From positions 1 to 45,812 of the forward strand of contig WGDC01000092.1 of the NCBI GenBank assembly GCA_015493475.1: a stretch of DNA of 45,812 nucleotides, in the 5' to 3' direction. This DNA is from Deltaproteobacteria bacterium. GTDB lineage: Bacteria; Desulfobacterota; Dissulfuribacteria; Dissulfuribacterales; QOAL01. Within the stretch, counting starts at the first letter, position 1; each line of letters begins with the position of its first letter. The translations under genes and the position numbers were made by a program. Shown here piece by piece: positions 44,601-45,812 of the stretch. The notes under the pieces are model-generated. The model made no database searches, had not been told where the DNA came from, and saw nothing but the letters and a program-made list of their open reading frames with translations.

Positions 44601-44871
44601 CGTGGATTTCATAGAACTAAGGCTTGCAGAGGGGATGCCCCTTAAAGAAGCCGTCATTGATGCCGGAGCGGTTAGGTTTAGGCCAATGCTACTGACTTCA
44701 TCGGCGGTTGTTGTTGGTTCCTGTGTGATACTGTTTGACCCAATATTCCAGGGGCTTGCCATTTCTCTCATGGCAGGCGAGGTTGCCGCTACCATCTTTT
44801 CAAGGATGGTGGTTCCGATACTCTATTATCTTGATTACCGCATTACCCATGAAAAGAGGCTTGTGTTGTGA
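41620..44871 (+). CDS. RND-family efflux pump inner membrane subunit
   Basis: This 1083-residue AcrB/MexF-like proton antiporter has twelve helices in two halves with two large periplasmic loops. The proton-relay motif in helix 4 is GILVDDPIVDVENIVRH (~430) with the DD pair. The porter domain contains MPGASPKEIENRVIGPMERLL near residue 68. The TTG start at 41620 is preferred, because GGGAGG lies nine bases upstream while the ATG at 41644 has no such site. It overlaps both neighbours (adaptor by eight bases, Nudix gene by four). The substrate cannot be told; the set is the multi-drug or acid/organic-solvent type rather than clearly heavy-metal, since no Met/Cys-rich metal path is obvious. Confidence 0.94.
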   Translation: MSNQSGPSMQGFTHKAPFLTWLTRTFVDSKLTGLIVLFSLLLGAFAIYFTPSEEEPQIVVPMVDVMVNMPGASPKEIENRVIGPMERLLWEIPGVEYVYSTAMDGRALTIVRFYVGQDTEASLLKTYDKLYSHFDWIPPGCSKPLLKLHSIDDVPIVCLTLWGDGYSSLQLRQVAARLREEIKKIPGISETFIKGGLRRQLRINLRQEALSSLGLDAADVIQALSSQNKASWIANITRDNMAFSLRLNNFFSSKEDVNRAVVKVTKGRIVRLGQIADILDGPEEPESYVMIGAGAGHKEKHGVEFSPGSLKPAVTIAIAKRKGWNATYLANEILKKVKATRGFILPDNIHYVVTRNYGETAKEKSNELLEHLAIATLSVAVLMALLLGVRASLVVLVAIPVTLAFTLFIYYIHGYTLNRVTLFALIFCIGILVDDPIVDVENIVRHVRLPFNKSRPLKDIIVEAVVEVGSPLILATFTVIVAILPLAFVRGLMGPYMRPMPVGASVAMFLSMVISFVITPWTAYHILGKREQEKVEKDTWLDRMYRWAMGHLLEKDYQRWMFLGVMALLFVFACSLIYFKVVRVKMLPFDNKSEFQVIIDMPEGTSLERTARVAEELGNVLDREKVVTDYELYVGTASPFNFNGLVRHYYLRRGPNVADIQVNLIPKHERSEQSHSIAKRLRPKLQKVARKYNARIKVTEIPPGPPVLQTLVAEVYGPNYEKQIDVARKVKKIFENTEGVVDVDWYMTAPQPEYGVVVEKDKAAELGVSPARVLQVLSAYVAGRQVGLLHVASAPEDVKIVLRLPRSERSGPLDLSSMKVRSKSGKMVSIAELARVENVIRPHPIYHKNLKPVVYVTGDVSGKEESPIYAILKANKALEKLKTPDGKTGIDIYYIRQPFSPDEWAMKWDGEWQVTYEVFRDMGIAFAVVIVLIYILVVGWFKSYTVPLVILAPIPLSLIGIIPAHAMLNAFFTATSMIGFIAGAGIVVRNSIILVDFIELRLAEGMPLKEAVIDAGAVRFRPMLLTSSAVVVGSCVILFDPIFQGLAISLMAGEVAATIFSRMVVPILYYLDYRITHEKRLVL

Positions 44872-45305
44872 AAAACCATAAGAAGACCGTACTTTCTGCC
44901 GGAGTTATCGTGGTCAGAAGGGATAAGCAGGGCAAGTGGAGGTTTCTCCTGCTAAGGGCTTACGGCTACTGGGACTTCCCCAAGGGTTTGGTGGAGCTGG
45001 GTGAAGATCCTCTGGAGGCCGCAAGGAGAGAGACAAGAGAAGAGACCACGATAACCGATTTGGACTTCAGGTGGGGTTATGACTTCAGAGAGACAGGTCC
45101 GTACAACCTCGGGCGAAAGATAGCTCGGTACTACCTTGCCGAAACCAGGACCAAGGAAATTTCTCTTCCGGTAAATCCTGAAATAGGCAAGCCGGAGCAC
45201 GACGCCTACAAATGGGTAACCTACGAGGAGGCCAGGAAGCTCGTGGCTCCAAGGGTGCTTGATGCCCTTGAATGGGCCAAGGGGCTTCTCGATAGATCGA
45301 GTTGA
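44868..45305 (+). CDS. Nudix hydrolase
   Basis: This 145-residue protein has the Nudix box PKGLVELGEDPLEAARRE followed by TREETTI, which fits Gx5Ex7REUxEE with Thr in place of the late Gly. The family removes nucleoside diphosphates linked to another moiety; this form with YWDFPKG resembles bacterial diadenosine polyphosphate hydrolases (bis(5'-nucleosyl)-tetraphosphatase). The GTG start overlaps the pump stop (GTGA), so translation is coupled to the efflux operon. A functional link to efflux is not obvious. Confidence 0.9.
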   Translation: MKNHKKTVLSAGVIVVRRDKQGKWRFLLLRAYGYWDFPKGLVELGEDPLEAARRETREETTITDLDFRWGYDFRETGPYNLGRKIARYYLAETRTKEISLPVNPEIGKPEHDAYKWVTYEEARKLVAPRVLDALEWAKGLLDRSS

Positions 45306-45491
45306 CAGGTTTTCTTGTACGGGAAAAAGGCCTCTGAAAAACAATTGTTTGTCAAAAGCACGACTTGGAACAGAAATGGGGCGGTATTTCCATACGTGTA
45401 AAAATTTTTGCCGGTAGGGGAACACGCCTGTCAGACAAAAGAGGCGGTTTTCCATGTCTCGGAACAGATTGAAATTAGAGAGGTTATTCCT

Positions 45492-45710
45492 ATGACATTT
45501 TCGTCCCGTCATAAAATTATTCGCGGTGATAGCCGTTGCATGGTGGAGTTGGAAGATAAATCTATAAATCTTATTATAACCTCGCCTCCATATTGGCAAT
45601 TAAAAGACTACGGAATTAAGGATCAGATCGGGTTTCACGACAGTTATGAAGAGTACATCAATAATTTGAACTTGGTTTGGAAAGAGGGGTCAATCCGGAT
45701 TTCTCAATGA
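45492..45710 (+). pseudogene. Truncated DNA methyltransferase (N4/N6 type), N-terminal part
   Basis: The 72-residue frame begins MTFSSRHKIIRGDSRCM and has the catalytic motif TSPPYWQLKDYG, as in site-specific DNA modification methylases. After EEYINNLNLVWKE the family continues with a helix and a LKPGG motif and about 200 more residues, but here a TGA stops the frame at 45708. In the same frame after the stop, bases 45717-45740 read RTLKVLEP, possibly the displaced continuation, so ~30 foreign bases seem to lie between. The Gly pair of LKPGG is absent. The remainder to the window end shows no methylase. AGAGAGG stands before the ATG. No restriction enzyme is seen. The methylase call is secure; whether it is a pseudogene or a junction depends on sequence outside the window. 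Confidence 0.75.
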
Positions 45711-45812
45711 ATATTTAGAACACTAAAAGTTCTTGAGCCCGAGGTAAAAAGTCGGCGTTCTCTCGCCGTCGGCACCTTCAGGTCAAGCAGGGTAAGGGGA
45801 ATCTGTCAAGGC

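Noticed and set aside
45306-45491. Riboswitch before the methylase fragment
   Set aside because: Some GC-rich complementary words are present, but they match no class I know, and the stems are short.
1-45812. CRISPR array or prophage
   Set aside because: No regularly spaced direct repeats and no phage structural, integrase or lysis genes were found in the window.

Overview
The window looks like a chromosomal segment from a Desulfobacterota (deltaproteobacterial) bacterium. Pointers are a DVU0772-type small protein, a bacterial PglB/STT3 oligosaccharyltransferase, the order thrS-infC-rpmI-rplT-pheS-pheT-ihfA-merR, 7TMR-DISM hybrid kinases and many chemoreceptor/RND genes. Arginine AGG and isoleucine ATA codons are frequent throughout. 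No species can be named from the sequence alone.

Layout. 1-363: 3' end of an IS5-type transposase. 554-727: tail of a [NiFe]-hydrogenase cytochrome b subunit. 953-3244: an intact SulP anion transporter with a large inserted domain carrying a CXXCH motif. 3245-8651: a complete [NiFe]-hydrogenase maturation cluster, hypF-C-D-E-protease-A-B, in which every gene carries at least one lesion (frameshifts, a lost start codon, an amber stop, a large deletion, an in-frame deletion). 8910-10709: chemoreceptor with a Cys-rich segment. 11075-12664: HdeD and YfdX, a pair known from acid stress. 13167-19187: potassium channel, glnE and pglB/stt3, closely packed. 19162-20373 (minus): HD-domain protein. 20452-20526: tRNA-Val(GAC). 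20700-29303: the translation operon, followed by ihfA, a MerR-like regulator and pheA. 29333-35318 (minus): an SDR and two sensor kinases in one operon. 35572-38817: a Fe-S/Zn cluster protein, a DVU0772 homologue, a small membrane protein and a convergent TPR-methyltransferase. 39010-45305: an overlapping TolC-adaptor-RND pump-Nudix operon. 45492-45710: a broken DNA methyltransferase.

Two themes stand out. First, loss of hydrogen metabolism is caught in progress. The IS fragment, the structural-gene remnant and all seven maturation genes are damaged, whereas the long genes downstream (glnE, pheT, RND pump, hybrid kinase) are open from end to end. Sequencing error is therefore a poor general explanation, and the hypE and hypB deletions cannot be explained by base-calling at all. 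Second, several intact genes carry unusual architecture: the SulP with a probably periplasmic CXXCH insert, infC with an ATC start preceded by a strong ribosome binding site, a kinase with a decayed ATP site next to a complete hybrid kinase, and an SDR without its catalytic lysine.
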